Below are positions 25,998 through 35,768 of a stretch of DNA of 64,000 bases, piece by piece. Origin of the DNA: Paenibacillus sp. J31TS4 (GTDB lineage Bacteria; Bacillota; Bacilli; Paenibacillales; NBRC-103111); assembly GCF_018403265.1 (NCBI RefSeq), contig NZ_BOSI01000001.1:1488001-1552000 (forward strand). The letters are read 5' to 3'. How positions within the stretch are numbered: the first letter of the stretch is position 1; each line of letters starts with the position of its first letter. The translations under genes were made by a program, and so were the position numbers. The notes beneath the pieces were generated by a model. It made no database searches, was not told the DNA's origin, and saw nothing but the letters and a program-made list of their open reading frames with translations.

Positions 25998-27176
25998 TTA
26001 CAGGAACAGACCGGCGATCGTTGCCGACAGGACGCTGACGAGCGTAGCCCCGTACAGCAATTTTAACCCAAACCGGGCGACGACATTGCCCTGCTTTTCA
26101 TGCAGCCCCTTCACCGCGCCGGCGATAATGCCGATCGAGGAGAAGTTCGCGAACGAGACGAGGAAGACCGAGATGATCCCGACCGTACGGGCGGAGAGGT
26201 CCGTGAGCTTGCCGAGATCCAGCATTGCCACGAACTCGTTGGCGACCATCTTGGTGGCCATAATGCTGCCTGCCGGTACCGCTTCGCTCCACGGCACACC
26301 CATCAGGAACGCGAACGGAGCGAACAGGTAGCCGAGCAGCTCCTGGAACGAGATGCCGATGATGCCGCTGAAGATGCCGTTGATGACTGCGATCAGCGCC
26401 ACGAAGCCGATCAGCATCGCCGCTACCGTAATGGCGACCTTGAAGCCGTCCATAATGTACTCGCCCAGCATTTCGAAGAACGATTGTTTCTCTTCTTCCT
26501 GCACTTCCAGGATGTCCTCTTCCTTGGAGACAGTATACGGATTAATGATCGAAGCGATGATGAAGCCGCCGAACAGGTTGAGCACGAGGGCGGTCACGAC
26601 GTACCGGGGATTGATCATCGTCATATAGGCACCGACGATCGACATGGAAACCGTCGACATGGCGGACGCGCACAGCGTATACAGACGCTGCTTCGGCAGC
26701 AGCCCGATCTGCTTCTTGACGGAGATGAAAACCTCCGACTGCCCCAGGATCGCGGAGGCGACCGCATTATAAGACTCCAGCTTGCCCATTCCGTTGATCT
26801 TGCTGAGCACCAGGCCGATATACCGGATGATGAACGGCAGAATCTTGGAATACTGCAGAATGCCGATCAAGGCGGAGATAAAGACGATCGGCAGCAAAAC
26901 GTTCAGGAAGAACGGGGCTTGTCCTTCGTTGGCGATGCCGCCGAAGACGAAGTTAATGCCCTCCTGCGCGTAAGCGAGCAGCCGTTCGAACACGGAGGCG
27001 AACCCGCCGATAAGAAACTCTCCTATCCCTGTATGGAGCAGGGCAAACGCCAGCAGTGCCTGCAGCAGGACCATCACCACAAGCGGGCGGTAGCGGATGC
27101 TCTTCCGGTCGTTGCTCGCCGCATAGGTCAGGCCGAAGACGACCAAGATGCCCAGAATGGCTACCAAATAGTTCAT
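25998..27176 (-). CDS. nupC: Concentrative nucleoside transporter (NupC/CNT family)
   Basis: 392 residues with about nine hydrophobic segments and the CNT hallmarks [53 protein letters not shown] and [17 protein letters not shown]. It imports nucleosides with a cation gradient. Within the operon it follows cdd across a 105-bp gap holding a cre-like site and a hairpin, so its expression may be tuned separately. GGAGGAAGAACATC precedes the ATG. Confidence 0.95.
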   Translation of the reverse strand: MNYLVAILGILVVFGLTYAASNDRKSIRYRPLVVMVLLQALLAFALLHTGIGEFLIGGFASVFERLLAYAQEGINFVFGGIANEGQAPFFLNVLLPIVFISALIGILQYSKILPFIIRYIGLVLSKINGMGKLESYNAVASAILGQSEVFISVKKQIGLLPKQRLYTLCASAMSTVSMSIVGAYMTMINPRYVVTALVLNLFGGFIIASIINPYTVSKEEDILEVQEEEKQSFFEMLGEYIMDGFKVAITVAAMLIGFVALIAVINGIFSGIIGISFQELLGYLFAPFAFLMGVPWSEAVPAGSIMATKMVANEFVAMLDLGKLTDLSARTVGIISVFLVSFANFSSIGIIAGAVKGLHEKQGNVVARFGLKLLYGATLVSVLSATIAGLFL

Positions 27177-27219
27177 GATGTTCTTCCTCCATGGTGTGCA
27201 TTAGTTTAGTATGCCTTCT

Positions 27220-27233
27220 ATTAAGCGCTTTCA
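27220..27233 (-). promoter_or_regulatory. Catabolite-responsive (cre) site before nupC
   Basis: Minus strand TGAAAGCGCTTAAT matches the CcpA consensus TGWAARCGYTWNCW at all but one position. B. subtilis dra-nupC-pdp is CcpA-repressed, which makes the site plausible. Confidence 0.6.
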
Positions 27234-27242
27234 ATGCGTACA

Positions 27243-27275
27243 CAGGAAGAAAGGTCTTGCGAGTCTTTCTTCCTG
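27243..27275. promoter_or_regulatory. Hairpin between cdd and nupC
   Basis: CAGGAAGAAAG (27243-27253) and CTTTCTTCCTG (27265-27275) form a perfect 11-bp stem. There is no T-run afterwards on the minus strand, so it is more likely an mRNA processing/stability hairpin or leaky terminator than a full stop. Confidence 0.5.
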
Positions 27276-27281
27276 TTCGAA

Positions 27282-28377
<1,096 letters not shown>

Positions 28378-28513
28378 CTTAAGTTCCCCTTCCTCCACGA
28401 ACGGCCCGGAGAAGCAGCTTCTCCCCGTCCGGGCTACGTGCATTTCTTTTTCTTATATACTATGCCTTTTTCTTACCCATTTTAGTGCAGCTTGCGCTTG
28501 CGTCTTCCCCGCT

Positions 28514-28565
28514 ATCATAGCATGCGTATGAACAAATGTAAAATCGCATATGAAATTATGTTCAG
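28514..28565 (-). promoter_or_regulatory. deo operon promoter with DeoR operator
   Basis: On the minus strand TTTACA (28542-28537), 17-bp spacer, TATGAT (28519-28514). Just upstream, CTGAACATAATTTCATAT (28565-28548) closely matches the B. subtilis DeoR palindrome ATTGAACAAAATTTCAAT and lies at about -41 to -58 relative to the expected start, the same place as in B. subtilis. A further half-site (TTCATA) lies in the spacer, where the B. subtilis system also uses an extra half-site. Confidence 0.75.
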
Positions 28566-28770
28566 GTAAATGAAGGAGTCCGCCGGTATTCTTTGGAAGC
28601 GCTTGCGCAGACGGCGGCTGCCGCTTACTACCGCTCCCAGCGACCGTACGCACGAACGCAACGCCTAAGCGCTATTCAATACGTACGGTTGGCGAGTTCC
28701 GTATGTCGCCGGGGCATGGAGGGGCGAGTGAGCATCGAGCCCGGTGTATCCAACATCCCCGCTATAACGG
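28566..28770. other. Intergenic spacer between deo promoter and deoR terminator
   Basis: No convincing gene. A few short palindromic scraps only. Confidence 0.4.
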
Positions 28771-28799
28771 CAAAAAACCCGCCATCACCGGATGGCAGG
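28771..28799 (-). terminator. Terminator of deoR
   Basis: CCCGCCATC (28778-28786) / GATGGCAGG (28791-28799), one wobble, with TTTTTT after it on the minus strand. It separates deoR from the deoC promoter. Confidence 0.85.
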
Positions 28800-28883
28800 T
28801 TCCTTATCTAACGAGGGAGGCTGCTTTGCACCGGCGTGATGCCGGGGAAGGCGGGCGGCCGCTGCGCTGCGGGAAGCGGGGCG

Positions 28884-29816
28884 TCAGCTGAGCAGCGCCT
28901 GAGCCGTGTACTGGTCGGTGACGAGAATGTTGGCATACCGCCCGATTAGTGCCGCGCGAATCGCTTCTATTTTGCGCTGGCCTCCGGCAACGAGGATCGC
29001 TTTTTCCTTGAGCCGCAAATCGGACAGGCCGATGCCCACCGTCCGGTTGTTGATCTCCTCGTTGCAGATGTTGCCCTCTGCGTCGAAGAAACGGGAGCAA
29101 ATATCGCCGGCCCCCGTCCGCTGGAGCTGCTCCTGCTCCTCCTTGGAGAAGTAGCCGAGCCGGAATAGAAGCGCATCCTCCTTCACCGTCCCGACGGTGA
29201 ACACAGCGATGTTCGCCTGGCGGCCGAGCTCGATGATGCGGCGGATATGACGGTCCTTCTCGACCATTTCCTTGACGGCAATATTGTCGAAAATAACGGG
29301 CAGCGGCAAATGCCGGGCAGCCGTATGGAACGCTTCGGCGAACAGATTGACGGTCTCTGCCGCATACGTATTCACGTGCGAATGGCTGACGCCGCCCTTC
29401 AGCTGGACGACCTCGACGCCCCTGACCTGCTTCGGCTGCAGATGGCGGGCGACGGAATACATCGTCGTCCCCCAGGTGACGCCGATAATATCCTTGTCCT
29501 GCACGATGTCTTGGAGATATTCGGCGGCTCTCTTGCTAATATGCTTTTGGATCTCGCTGTAGTCGTTGAGCGGCGAAGAACAGACGAGCACCGTATCGAG
29601 CATGTACTTGATCTTGAGCTCGTGGCTGAGCGTGTCCAGATCCTCGGCCGGGTCGACGATTTCGATGCGGACATAGCCGCTTTCCTTGGCCGTCTGGAGC
29701 AGCCGCGAGACGGTCGGGCGGGAGACGCCGAGCCGGGATGCGATCTCCTGCTGGCTGTAATCGGACAGATAATACAGCCGGGCCGCTTCTATGCTTAGCT
29801 TTTGTCTGTCGTCCAT
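28884..29816 (-). CDS. deoR: Deoxyribonucleoside regulator DeoR (SorC family)
   Basis: 310 residues. N-terminal helix-turn-helix SQQEIASRLGVSRPTVSRLL (about 20-40), followed by the SorC/DeoR-type sugar-binding domain (GVTWGTTMYSVARHL, VVQLKGGVSHSHVNTYAAE, VGIGLSDLRLKEKAILVAGG). In B. subtilis DeoR represses dra-nupC-pdp and is inactivated by deoxyribose-5-phosphate. Start taken at ATG 29816; a TTG at 29825 is possible and the ribosome site is weak. Own terminator, directly upstream of the operon it should control. Confidence 0.9.
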   Translation of the reverse strand: MDDRQKLSIEAARLYYLSDYSQQEIASRLGVSRPTVSRLLQTAKESGYVRIEIVDPAEDLDTLSHELKIKYMLDTVLVCSSPLNDYSEIQKHISKRAAEYLQDIVQDKDIIGVTWGTTMYSVARHLQPKQVRGVEVVQLKGGVSHSHVNTYAAETVNLFAEAFHTAARHLPLPVIFDNIAVKEMVEKDRHIRRIIELGRQANIAVFTVGTVKEDALLFRLGYFSKEEQEQLQRTGAGDICSRFFDAEGNICNEEINNRTVGIGLSDLRLKEKAILVAGGQRKIEAIRAALIGRYANILVTDQYTAQALLS

Positions 29817-29910
29817 AGGTCCCAACTCGATTCCGGATAGTTTCTCCTTATTATAGACGACCTTGCGGGAAGGACAAGGGCCGGCCGATGCCGGATGGGC
29901 GGCGCGGCAT

Positions 29911-29942
29911 GAAAAAAACCCATCCTCGCAAAAGAGGATGGG
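29911..29942 (-). terminator. Terminator of the DEAD-box helicase gene
   Basis: CCCATCCTC (29919-29927) / GAGGATGGG (29934-29942), with seven Ts following on the minus strand. Confidence 0.9.
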
Positions 29943-29968
29943 GTTGACGCCGTAAGGCCGGGCTCCGC

Positions 29969-31381
29969 TTAGCGAGCTTGACCGGCCGGACGGCCGTGAC
30001 GCTGCTGCTTGGCCGAAGCGGGAGACTGGGGCTTGCGCGCCGCTTGTCCGCTGCGGCCCGCTCTGCCGGCGCGTTCCGCTCCAGCTGCCTGCTTCGCCCT
30101 CTGCGCTCCGCCTGCCTGGCCGCCCTGCGCCTGCTTCGCTCTTGGCGCTCCGCCTGCCTGGCCGCTCTGCGCCCGCTTCGCCTTGCCGGGCTTCGCCGGC
30201 GCTGCCTGCGGGGCTTTGTCGGCCGGCTCGACGGCCGGAGCCGTTCCCATCGGGAACGGATGGTCCTTCACCTCGGGAATCTTCTTGCCAATCACCTTCT
30301 CGATGTCCTTGCGGTACGGCAATTCCTCCTCCTCGCAGAACGAGATGGCCACGCCGCTGTGTCCCGCCCGGCCGGTGCGGCCGATCCGGTGGACGTACGT
30401 CTCCGGAATATTGGGCAGGTTGAAGTTGATGACGTGCGACAGCTCCTCGATGTCGATGCCCCGGGCGGCGATATCCGTTGCCACCAGTACCCGCGTGGCG
30501 CCGCTCTTGAAGTTGTTCAGCGCGTTCTGGCGAGCGTTCTGCGACTTGTCGCCGTGAATCGCCTGCGCCGGGACCTTGATTTTGTTCAGCCCCCGTGCGA
30601 CGCGGTCCGCGCCGTGCTTCGTGCGAGTGAAGATGAGCGCCGACTCGATGGACGGATCGGCGAGCAGATGGTTCAGCAGCTTTTGCTTGTTCGCCTTGTC
30701 CACCAGATAGACCGACTGCTCGATGCGGTCGACCGTCGACGAGACCGGGGTAATCTCCACCTTGACCGGATCGACCAGCAGCGACTTGACGAGCTTGGCA
30801 ATCTCCGGCGGCATGGTCGCCGAAAAGAACAGCGTCTGGCGCTTGGCCGGCAGCTGCGCGATAATCCGCTTCACGTCATGGATGAAGCCCATGTCCAGCA
30901 TGCGGTCCGCTTCATCGAGCACCAGAATCTCGACCGCCTGCAGGTCGACCTTCTTCTGGCTCATCAGATCGAGGAGCCGGCCTGGGGTAGCGATGAGAAT
31001 ATCGACGCCCTGGGCGAGCGACCGCTCTTGTCCACTCTGGGACACGCCGCCGACAATGGCCGTGCTGCGCAAATCGAGAAACTGGCTGTACGCCTCGATA
31101 TTCTCGGCAATCTGCAAAGCCAGCTCCCGGGTCGGGGAGAGAATGAGGGAGCGGATCCGGCGAGACGAACGGGGCTTGGCCGTCTTCTCGGTCAGCAGCT
31201 GGAGAATCGGCAGCGAGAACGCGGCCGTCTTGCCCGTTCCCGTCTGTGCGCAGCCGAGCAGATCCCGGCCTGCCAGCACGCTCGGGATCGCCTGCTCTTG
31301 GATCGGCGTCGGCTTCTTGTAGTTTTCTTTTTTCAATGCTTTCAAAATAGCGGGGTGAAGCTTCAATTCTTCGAATGTCAT
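29969..31381 (-). CDS. DEAD-box ATP-dependent RNA helicase (RhlE/CshA type)
   Basis: 470 residues with the complete motif set: Q-motif around [24 protein letters not shown] (I), PTRELALQ (Ia), TPGRLLDL (Ib), DEAD in LVLDEADRM (II), FFSATMPP (III), [12 protein letters not shown] (IV), [13 protein letters not shown] (V) and [10 protein letters not shown] (VI). The last ~90 residues are an Ala/Gly/Lys/Arg/Gln low-complexity tail with repeated [11 protein letters not shown]-like units, presumably a basic RNA-binding extension. Such helicases unwind structured RNA, especially in the cold and in ribosome assembly. Confidence 0.92.
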   Translation of the reverse strand: MTFEELKLHPAILKALKKENYKKPTPIQEQAIPSVLAGRDLLGCAQTGTGKTAAFSLPILQLLTEKTAKPRSSRRIRSLILSPTRELALQIAENIEAYSQFLDLRSTAIVGGVSQSGQERSLAQGVDILIATPGRLLDLMSQKKVDLQAVEILVLDEADRMLDMGFIHDVKRIIAQLPAKRQTLFFSATMPPEIAKLVKSLLVDPVKVEITPVSSTVDRIEQSVYLVDKANKQKLLNHLLADPSIESALIFTRTKHGADRVARGLNKIKVPAQAIHGDKSQNARQNALNNFKSGATRVLVATDIAARGIDIEELSHVINFNLPNIPETYVHRIGRTGRAGHSGVAISFCEEEELPYRKDIEKVIGKKIPEVKDHPFPMGTAPAVEPADKAPQAAPAKPGKAKRAQSGQAGGAPRAKQAQGGQAGGAQRAKQAAGAERAGRAGRSGQAARKPQSPASAKQQRHGRPAGQAR

Positions 31382-31611
31382 AGGATCTCCTTATGGATAC
31401 ATGGTATCTCTTATTTGATAGACGTTAGGCGCGGCATGGCGGCCGCGTGCCTTACGCCACTCATTGTGGACGACAGAACAAATAATGATACCATACTTCC
31501 GGAGACAAACAAAGGGCCGGGCTCGCTTTCCTTCCATACCCTTCCACCCGGGAATAGGCGACAGAGCGGAAAGGACCTTGAAGGAGCGAACCTATATTCC
31601 ATAAATCGAGG

Positions 31612-31655
31612 GTAAAAGAAAAGCGAAACCGGCTCCAGTTGCCATAGAGCCGGCT
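31612..31655 (-). terminator. Terminator of leuA
   Basis: ACCGGCTC (31628-31635) / GAGCCGGCT (31647-31655). The minus strand continues TTTCGCTTTTCTTTT. Confidence 0.75.
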
Positions 31656-31738
31656 CGTTGTGCTGCGATTTGTTCAAGGCGCCTGCTTGCACAACGGGCA
31701 GCCTTCGCAGGATTTCTGTGGACTCCAGGCAGTCGCCC

Positions 31739-33280
31739 TTAAACCGCAGCCGCCTTGGCCGTATCCAGCAGTACGGCGTTGATGCCGTTCAGGAACGCGT
31801 TGGCGCTCGCCTTGATGATGTCCGTATCCATCGCGCGGCCCGAATAGACCTTGCCTTCATACTCGATCCGGATATTGACCCGGCCGATCGCTTCCTTGCC
31901 GCGGGACAGGCTGTTAATCTTGTAAGCCTTGAGCTCGACGTCGAGGCCGACCAACGTACGGATGACACTGTACAGCGCGTCGATCGGGCCGTCGCCCACG
32001 GCGCTGCCGGTGATCGTCTCCGCTCCCTTCCGCAGGCTGACGGTCGCCGTCGGATGCAGGTCGTTGCTCACGACCTGGAAGGAGGCCAGCTCATACAGAT
32101 GCTTCTCCTCCGCCTTTATCGTCCGGTGCTGCGTGACGAGGTAGAACACATCGTGGTCGTAGACTTCCTTCTTGGCGTCCGCGAGCGTGAGGAACTTCTC
32201 GAACAGCTGCTCGAAGTCCGCCGGATCCCCCGCTTCGAAGCCCATCTTCTCCACTGCGTTCCGAAAGGCGTGGCGGCCGGACCGGGCCGTCAGAATGAGC
32301 TCCATACTGTCTGCCCCGACCTCTTCGGGCGCCATGATCTCGTACACCTGCTTATCCTTGAGCAGGCCGTCCTGGTGAATGCCCGAGGAATGGGCGAACG
32401 CATTCTCGCCGGTAATCGCCTTGTTGACCTGCACATCCAGTCCGGTCAGATGGCTAACCAGCCGCGAAGTGCGCAGCAGCTCCTTGGTGTTGATGCCGGT
32501 GTGGCTGTTGTAATAGTTCTCGCGGACCTGCAGCCCCATGACCACTTCCTCGAGTGAGGCGTTGCCCGCCCGCTCGCCGAGACCGTTGATCGTGCACTCG
32601 ACCTTCTCGGCCCCGTTCTTGACGGCGCTCAGCGTGTTCGCGACGGCCAGGCCGAGGTCGTTGTGGCAGTGCACGCTCAGGATGACGCGGTCGTCCAGGT
32701 TTTTGAGCCGCTCGTTGATCCGGCGGATCAGGTCGCCGAACTCTTCGGGAACCGCATATCCGACCGTATCGGGGATGTTGATCATGGTGGCCCCGGCTTT
32801 GACGACCGCTTCGATCGTCGACCACAGATATTCGAATTCGGAGCGCGAAGCATCCTCCGTCGAATACTGGACGTGAGGCAGCAGCGTCTTCGCATAGCGG
32901 ACCGCGTCGACTCCCATCTGCAGCACCGCGTCCTTGGAGCGGTTGAATTTCTTCTCGACGTGAATGTTCGACGTGCCCAGCACGATATGAATAAGCGGGT
33001 TCTGCGCCGGCCGGACGCTTTCGTAGACGGCGTCGATGTCGCTCTTAACCGCCCGCGCCAGCGCCGTAACGGAGACCGTATCTCCCACGGTGCGCGCTAT
33101 CTCTTGAACAGCCTGAAAATCTCCCGCGGACGAGGCGGGGAACCCGGCTTCTATAATATCGACCTGGAGCCGCTTGAGCTGCTGGGCGATCTCCACTTTT
33201 TGCTGGATGTTCAATTTGGCGCCCGGCACCTGCTCGCCGTCGCGCAGCGTCGTGTCAAAAACAAGGATGTTCCGTTTCAT
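31739..33280 (-). CDS. leuA: 2-isopropylmalate synthase
   Basis: 513 residues from the ATG at 33280 (AGGAGG 8 nt upstream); an ATG at 33286 is too close to the ribosome site. HMGL-like TIM barrel: DTTLRDGEQVPGAK (metal Asp, catalytic Arg), NIPDTVGYA, SVHCHNDLGLAVAN (His ligands), GLGERAGNASLEEV, SSGIHQDGL, then the C-terminal LeuA dimer regulatory domain for leucine feedback. It condenses 2-ketoisovalerate with acetyl-CoA in leucine synthesis. It stands alone rather than inside an ilv-leu operon and is preceded by a Leu-type T-box. Confidence 0.95.
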   Translation of the reverse strand: MKRNILVFDTTLRDGEQVPGAKLNIQQKVEIAQQLKRLQVDIIEAGFPASSAGDFQAVQEIARTVGDTVSVTALARAVKSDIDAVYESVRPAQNPLIHIVLGTSNIHVEKKFNRSKDAVLQMGVDAVRYAKTLLPHVQYSTEDASRSEFEYLWSTIEAVVKAGATMINIPDTVGYAVPEEFGDLIRRINERLKNLDDRVILSVHCHNDLGLAVANTLSAVKNGAEKVECTINGLGERAGNASLEEVVMGLQVRENYYNSHTGINTKELLRTSRLVSHLTGLDVQVNKAITGENAFAHSSGIHQDGLLKDKQVYEIMAPEEVGADSMELILTARSGRHAFRNAVEKMGFEAGDPADFEQLFEKFLTLADAKKEVYDHDVFYLVTQHRTIKAEEKHLYELASFQVVSNDLHPTATVSLRKGAETITGSAVGDGPIDALYSVIRTLVGLDVELKAYKINSLSRGKEAIGRVNIRIEYEGKVYSGRAMDTDIIKASANAFLNGINAVLLDTAKAAAV

Positions 33281-33329
33281 CTCCATTGCCTCCTCGCGAA
33301 GTAGTTAGCCTATCTATATGTGAAGCGGG

Positions 33330-33356
33330 GTTGATTAAACCCGGTCTTTAATCAAC
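33330..33356. repeat. 10-bp perfect inverted repeat between T-box and leuA
   Basis: GTTGATTAAA (33330-33339) / TTTAATCAAC (33347-33356), with seven bases between. It lies after the T-box terminator and before the leuA ribosome site. It may be a protein operator or an mRNA hairpin. Confidence 0.6.
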
Positions 33357-33357
33357 A

Positions 33358-33620
33358 GAAAAACCCCGTCTCTACGTATAGAGACGGGGTTGCGCCCGCG
33401 GTACCACTCTACTTCATTCCATGACGGAATGAGCTCTGTTCGATGGCCATCACCATCTATCCCTGTAACGGTGGAAGTCCGGCTTACCCTACAACATTCA
33501 GGCAGCTGTTCATAGACGAGTTCGAAAGGAATGACGTTACCGTTTCGCACCACCCAACGGTTCTCTGAAACGTCCCGGCCTTTCTACTAATTCTAATCCT
33601 CACATTTGAGTGTTTGGTTA
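33358..33620 (-). promoter_or_regulatory. T-box riboswitch, leucine type
   Basis: Minus-strand leader of leuA. The T-box core AGAGTGGTACCGCGG is at 33410-33396. The terminator stem AACCCCGTCTCTA/TAGAGACGGGGTT is at 33362-33391, with a T-run (33363-33359). Stem I lies near 33510-33600. The likely specifier is CTC (Leu) at 33520-33518 in the GAACTCGTC context. Uncharged tRNA-Leu would favour the antiterminator and turn on leuA. Confidence 0.92.
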
Positions 33621-33626
33621 CCGGCT

Positions 33627-33655
33627 ATTGTAAAGCTCCGAAACCGGGATGTCAA
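33627..33655 (-). promoter_or_regulatory. Sigma-A promoter of the leuA T-box transcript
   Basis: Consensus TTGACA (33655-33650), 17-bp spacer, TACAAT (33632-33627) on the minus strand. The -35 overlaps the stop region of the upstream MerR gene. Confidence 0.85.
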
Positions 33656-34425
33656 TCCCTGTTTTCGCTGGATTCCTCAGACTCCGCGAACGCTGCCGCC
33701 GCCGCGGCCAAGTAGTAGGCAAGCCCCGTCTGCTGGTCCTCAAGCATCTGTCGATGGAACGAATCCTGCAAAAAAAACCGCGTCTGACCGGCCAGCTCCG
33801 CTGGCGAGAATGCTTGCCCGTAACCGGCCAGCGCCTGCAAATGCCGGCGCAGCCGCTCCCTCACCTCCACATCGTCGTGGGAGATGCCCTCCCGCAGAGA
33901 CCGGGCCATGTCCGCGAGGAAGGCCGCAGCTTCCGCCGCCTGCTCGTTCATAGCGGGGACGTCTATGGCCGGCTCCGACTCCAGAAGGTCGAACCCGTAC
34001 ATCTCCTGCAAATGCTCGCTTTGCTCCCGCAGCGCCTCCCGCCATTCCTCCTCCGTCGCGAATCCGCGGAACAGCTCCTGCGGCTCCTGCGATATGCCGG
34101 CGTTCACGCTGGCGAGCGAGGCCCGCAGCGTGCTCAGTATCGCCTCCAGCCGCTGCTGGCGGGCAAGGAGAAGCCCCTCCTGCTCCGCCAAAATGGCGGC
34201 GCGGTCTCCCTTGCCGTCCAGCAGCTCCTTGATCCGGCCGAGTGGAAGCTCCAGCTCGCGGTAAATGAGAATCTCCTGCAGCCGTTCCAGCTCCTCCTTC
34301 CCGTACAGCCGATAGCCGGCCTCGCTCGTCTCCCGGGGCACGAGAAGCCCAAGCTTATGGTAGTGGTGCAGCGTCTTGATTGTGACGCCGGCCAGGCCCG
34401 CCGTTTCCTTAACCGTATACAGCAT
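33652..34425 (-). CDS. MerR-family regulator with TipAS drug-binding domain
   Basis: 257 residues from the ATG at 34425 (MLYTVKETAGLAGVTIKTLHHYHKLGLL). Winged-helix HTH about 1-70, coiled-coil dimerisation helix to about 115, then a C-terminal TipAS-like domain (EEEWREALREQSEHLQEMY). TipA-type proteins bind thiopeptides or other cationic drugs and activate efflux genes. Its own promoter has the 19-bp spacer and dyad of MerR-controlled promoters. The divergent neighbour is a broken MFS transporter, probably its former target. Confidence 0.88.
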   Translation of the reverse strand: MLYTVKETAGLAGVTIKTLHHYHKLGLLVPRETSEAGYRLYGKEELERLQEILIYRELELPLGRIKELLDGKGDRAAILAEQEGLLLARQQRLEAILSTLRASLASVNAGISQEPQELFRGFATEEEWREALREQSEHLQEMYGFDLLESEPAIDVPAMNEQAAEAAAFLADMARSLREGISHDDVEVRERLRRHLQALAGYGQAFSPAELAGQTRFFLQDSFHRQMLEDQQTGLAYYLAAAAAAFAESEESSENRD

Positions 34426-34448
34426 GGCGAATCCCCCTTTCTTCGTCC

Positions 34449-34479
34449 AGTCTAAAGTCTCCCCTAAGAGGAGTGTCAA
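34449..34479 (-). promoter_or_regulatory. MerR-type promoter/operator with 19-bp spacer
   Basis: TTGACA (34479-34474), 19-bp spacer, TAGACT (34454-34449) on the minus strand. The spacer holds the dyad CTCCTCTTAGGGGAG (34473-34459), one mismatch from perfect. Overlong spacers with a central dyad are the hallmark of MerR autoregulation. Confidence 0.75.
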
Positions 34480-34568
34480 GCCGCCGATTCAGCCCCAGCC
34501 AGCGGCTGACTCTCCTCTTGCAGGAGGCCTTATGCTGACACGGACATCCATAAAGGAGGCTCGTTTCC

Positions 34569-34989
34569 ATGAAATCGCCTTATTCTCTTTTGCTGCACAA
34601 TCGGTATGCGAGGGCCGCACTGCTCTCTTTTTTGCTGTCGCAGGCCGGCATCTGGATCCGCAACCGGGCTCGCTCCGACACTGTCGCTCGCCATGGCCGC
34701 CCAGTTCATCACGGCGCTGCTTCAGCCCGCCATCTTCGTCGGCAACAAGACGCTTACGATGAAGCACACGGAGGAGGCCTACATCGGCCGGGTAACCGGC
34801 ATCCGGACCCTGCTCATGACTGGCGCCATGCTGCTTGCGGCCAGCGGAGCGGGCTCACTCAAGCTGCTTTTGACGCTTCCCGGCGTGTATGCGGCCGCTG
34901 CCGCCTGCTTCGCTGCCGGCCTCGGGGCGATGGTGCCTCTGCTGCGGGAATCCCGCCTGCGCCGGAATCCGGTCCGTCCTTCGTCTTGA
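34569..34989 (+). pseudogene. Deleted and frameshifted MFS transporter gene
   Basis: The start (MKSPYSLLLHNRYARAALL, frame of 34569) is the N-terminus of an MFS exporter, and the end (TLSLAMAAQFITALLQPAIF to LLTLPGVYAAAAACFAAG, another frame) is its last four or so helices. About 250 internal residues are gone and the frame changes near 34650-34680. The divergent MerR/TipAS gene is intact. Not functional as an exporter. Confidence 0.7.
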
Positions 34990-35034
34990 CGGCTTCTCCT
35001 CCGCGCCGCTATAATTTGAGCAAATACTCAAATT
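34986..35034 (+). promoter_or_regulatory. Promoter and operator of the TetR gene
   Basis: TTGACG (34986-34991), 18-bp spacer, TATAAT (35010-35015), overlapped by the perfect palindrome AATTTGAG-CAAATA-CTCAAATT (35013-35034). The core TTGAG-N6-CTCAA recurs upstream of the next gene at 35736-35755. Confidence 0.75.
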
Positions 35035-35067
35035 AAACCAGCCAACGAGAGAAAGGACGTCCTCCAG

Positions 35068-35673
35068 TTGAGCCAAACGAACGGCAAACTCTCCAAAAAA
35101 GACCACATTCTCAAAGCGGCGCTGCGGCTGTTCTCCCGGCAGGGCTTCCATGCGACGACGACAAAGGAAATCGCCAAGGAAAGCGGCGTGGCGGAAGGAC
35201 TGCTCTTTTACCATTTCGGCGACAAGCGGCAGCTCCTCCTCCAGCTCGTGCGCAGCTTCTCGTTCGCTCCCCGGATCGCCGGCGAGGAGGAGCGGCTGAA
35301 GAAGCTGCAGCTTGAGGATGCGCTCGTGGAGTACGGTCTCAGCTACCTGCGGTTCCTCAAGGAGCACAGCGACTATCTAATGCTGATCTGGTCGCCCGAG
35401 ATGATTCAGGACCCCGAAGTATCCGGGGAGGTGCTGCAGCTGATCGGCTCCATCCACCGGGCCGGGGAAAGCATGCTGGCAAGCGGTCCGGCCGGTGAGC
35501 GGCTGTCCCCTGTAACGCGCGAGGCCGCCATGACCATGTTGACCTCGTCCATTCTCCTTCAGTTCCTGCTTCATTCCCGGTTCAGGGGCGAAGCGGCCTG
35601 GGACGAGGAAGCGAGTGTCCGCGAGCTCGTGCGTTTGCTGCTGCACGGCCTGCAGGGCGCCCCGAAGGCATAG
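35068..35673 (+). CDS. TetR/AcrR-family regulator
   Basis: 201 residues starting at TTG 35068 (MSQTNGKLSKKDHILKAALRLF). The N-terminal HTH is textbook: FSRQGFHATTTKEIAKESGVAEGLLFYHFGDKRQLL. The ligand domain is not recognisable. It should repress itself and the downstream HXXEE-protein gene through TTGAG-N6-CTCAA palindromes. A terminator separates the two genes. Confidence 0.88.
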   Translation: MSQTNGKLSKKDHILKAALRLFSRQGFHATTTKEIAKESGVAEGLLFYHFGDKRQLLLQLVRSFSFAPRIAGEEERLKKLQLEDALVEYGLSYLRFLKEHSDYLMLIWSPEMIQDPEVSGEVLQLIGSIHRAGESMLASGPAGERLSPVTREAAMTMLTSSILLQFLLHSRFRGEAAWDEEASVRELVRLLLHGLQGAPKA

Positions 35674-35704
35674 CCGGACGATGCCAATCTGCCCGTCGCA
35701 GGGC

Positions 35705-35728
35705 AGGCCGCAAGCGCGGCCTTTTTTA
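35705..35728 (+). terminator. Terminator of the TetR gene
   Basis: AGGCCGC (35705-35711) / GCGGCCT (35716-35722), with TTTTT following. Confidence 0.8.
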
Positions 35729-35735
35729 TCACTAG

Positions 35736-35755
35736 TATTGAGTGAGTGCTCAATA
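35736..35755 (+). promoter_or_regulatory. Second copy of the TetR operator
   Basis: TATTGAG-TGAGTG-CTCAATA, perfect 7-bp arms, same TTGAG-N6-CTCAA core as at 35013-35034. It lies directly before the ribosome site of the HXXEE gene. Confidence 0.75.
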
Positions 35756-35768
35756 TAAAAGGAGAAAA

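Noticed and set aside
30009-30557. Ala/Pro/Cys-rich plus-strand frames opposite the helicase tail
   Set aside because: Reverse-complement image of the helicase low-complexity tail, with no start signals.
33335-33553. 72-codon minus-strand frame inside the leuA leader
   Set aside because: It lies wholly within the T-box RNA and has no independent support.
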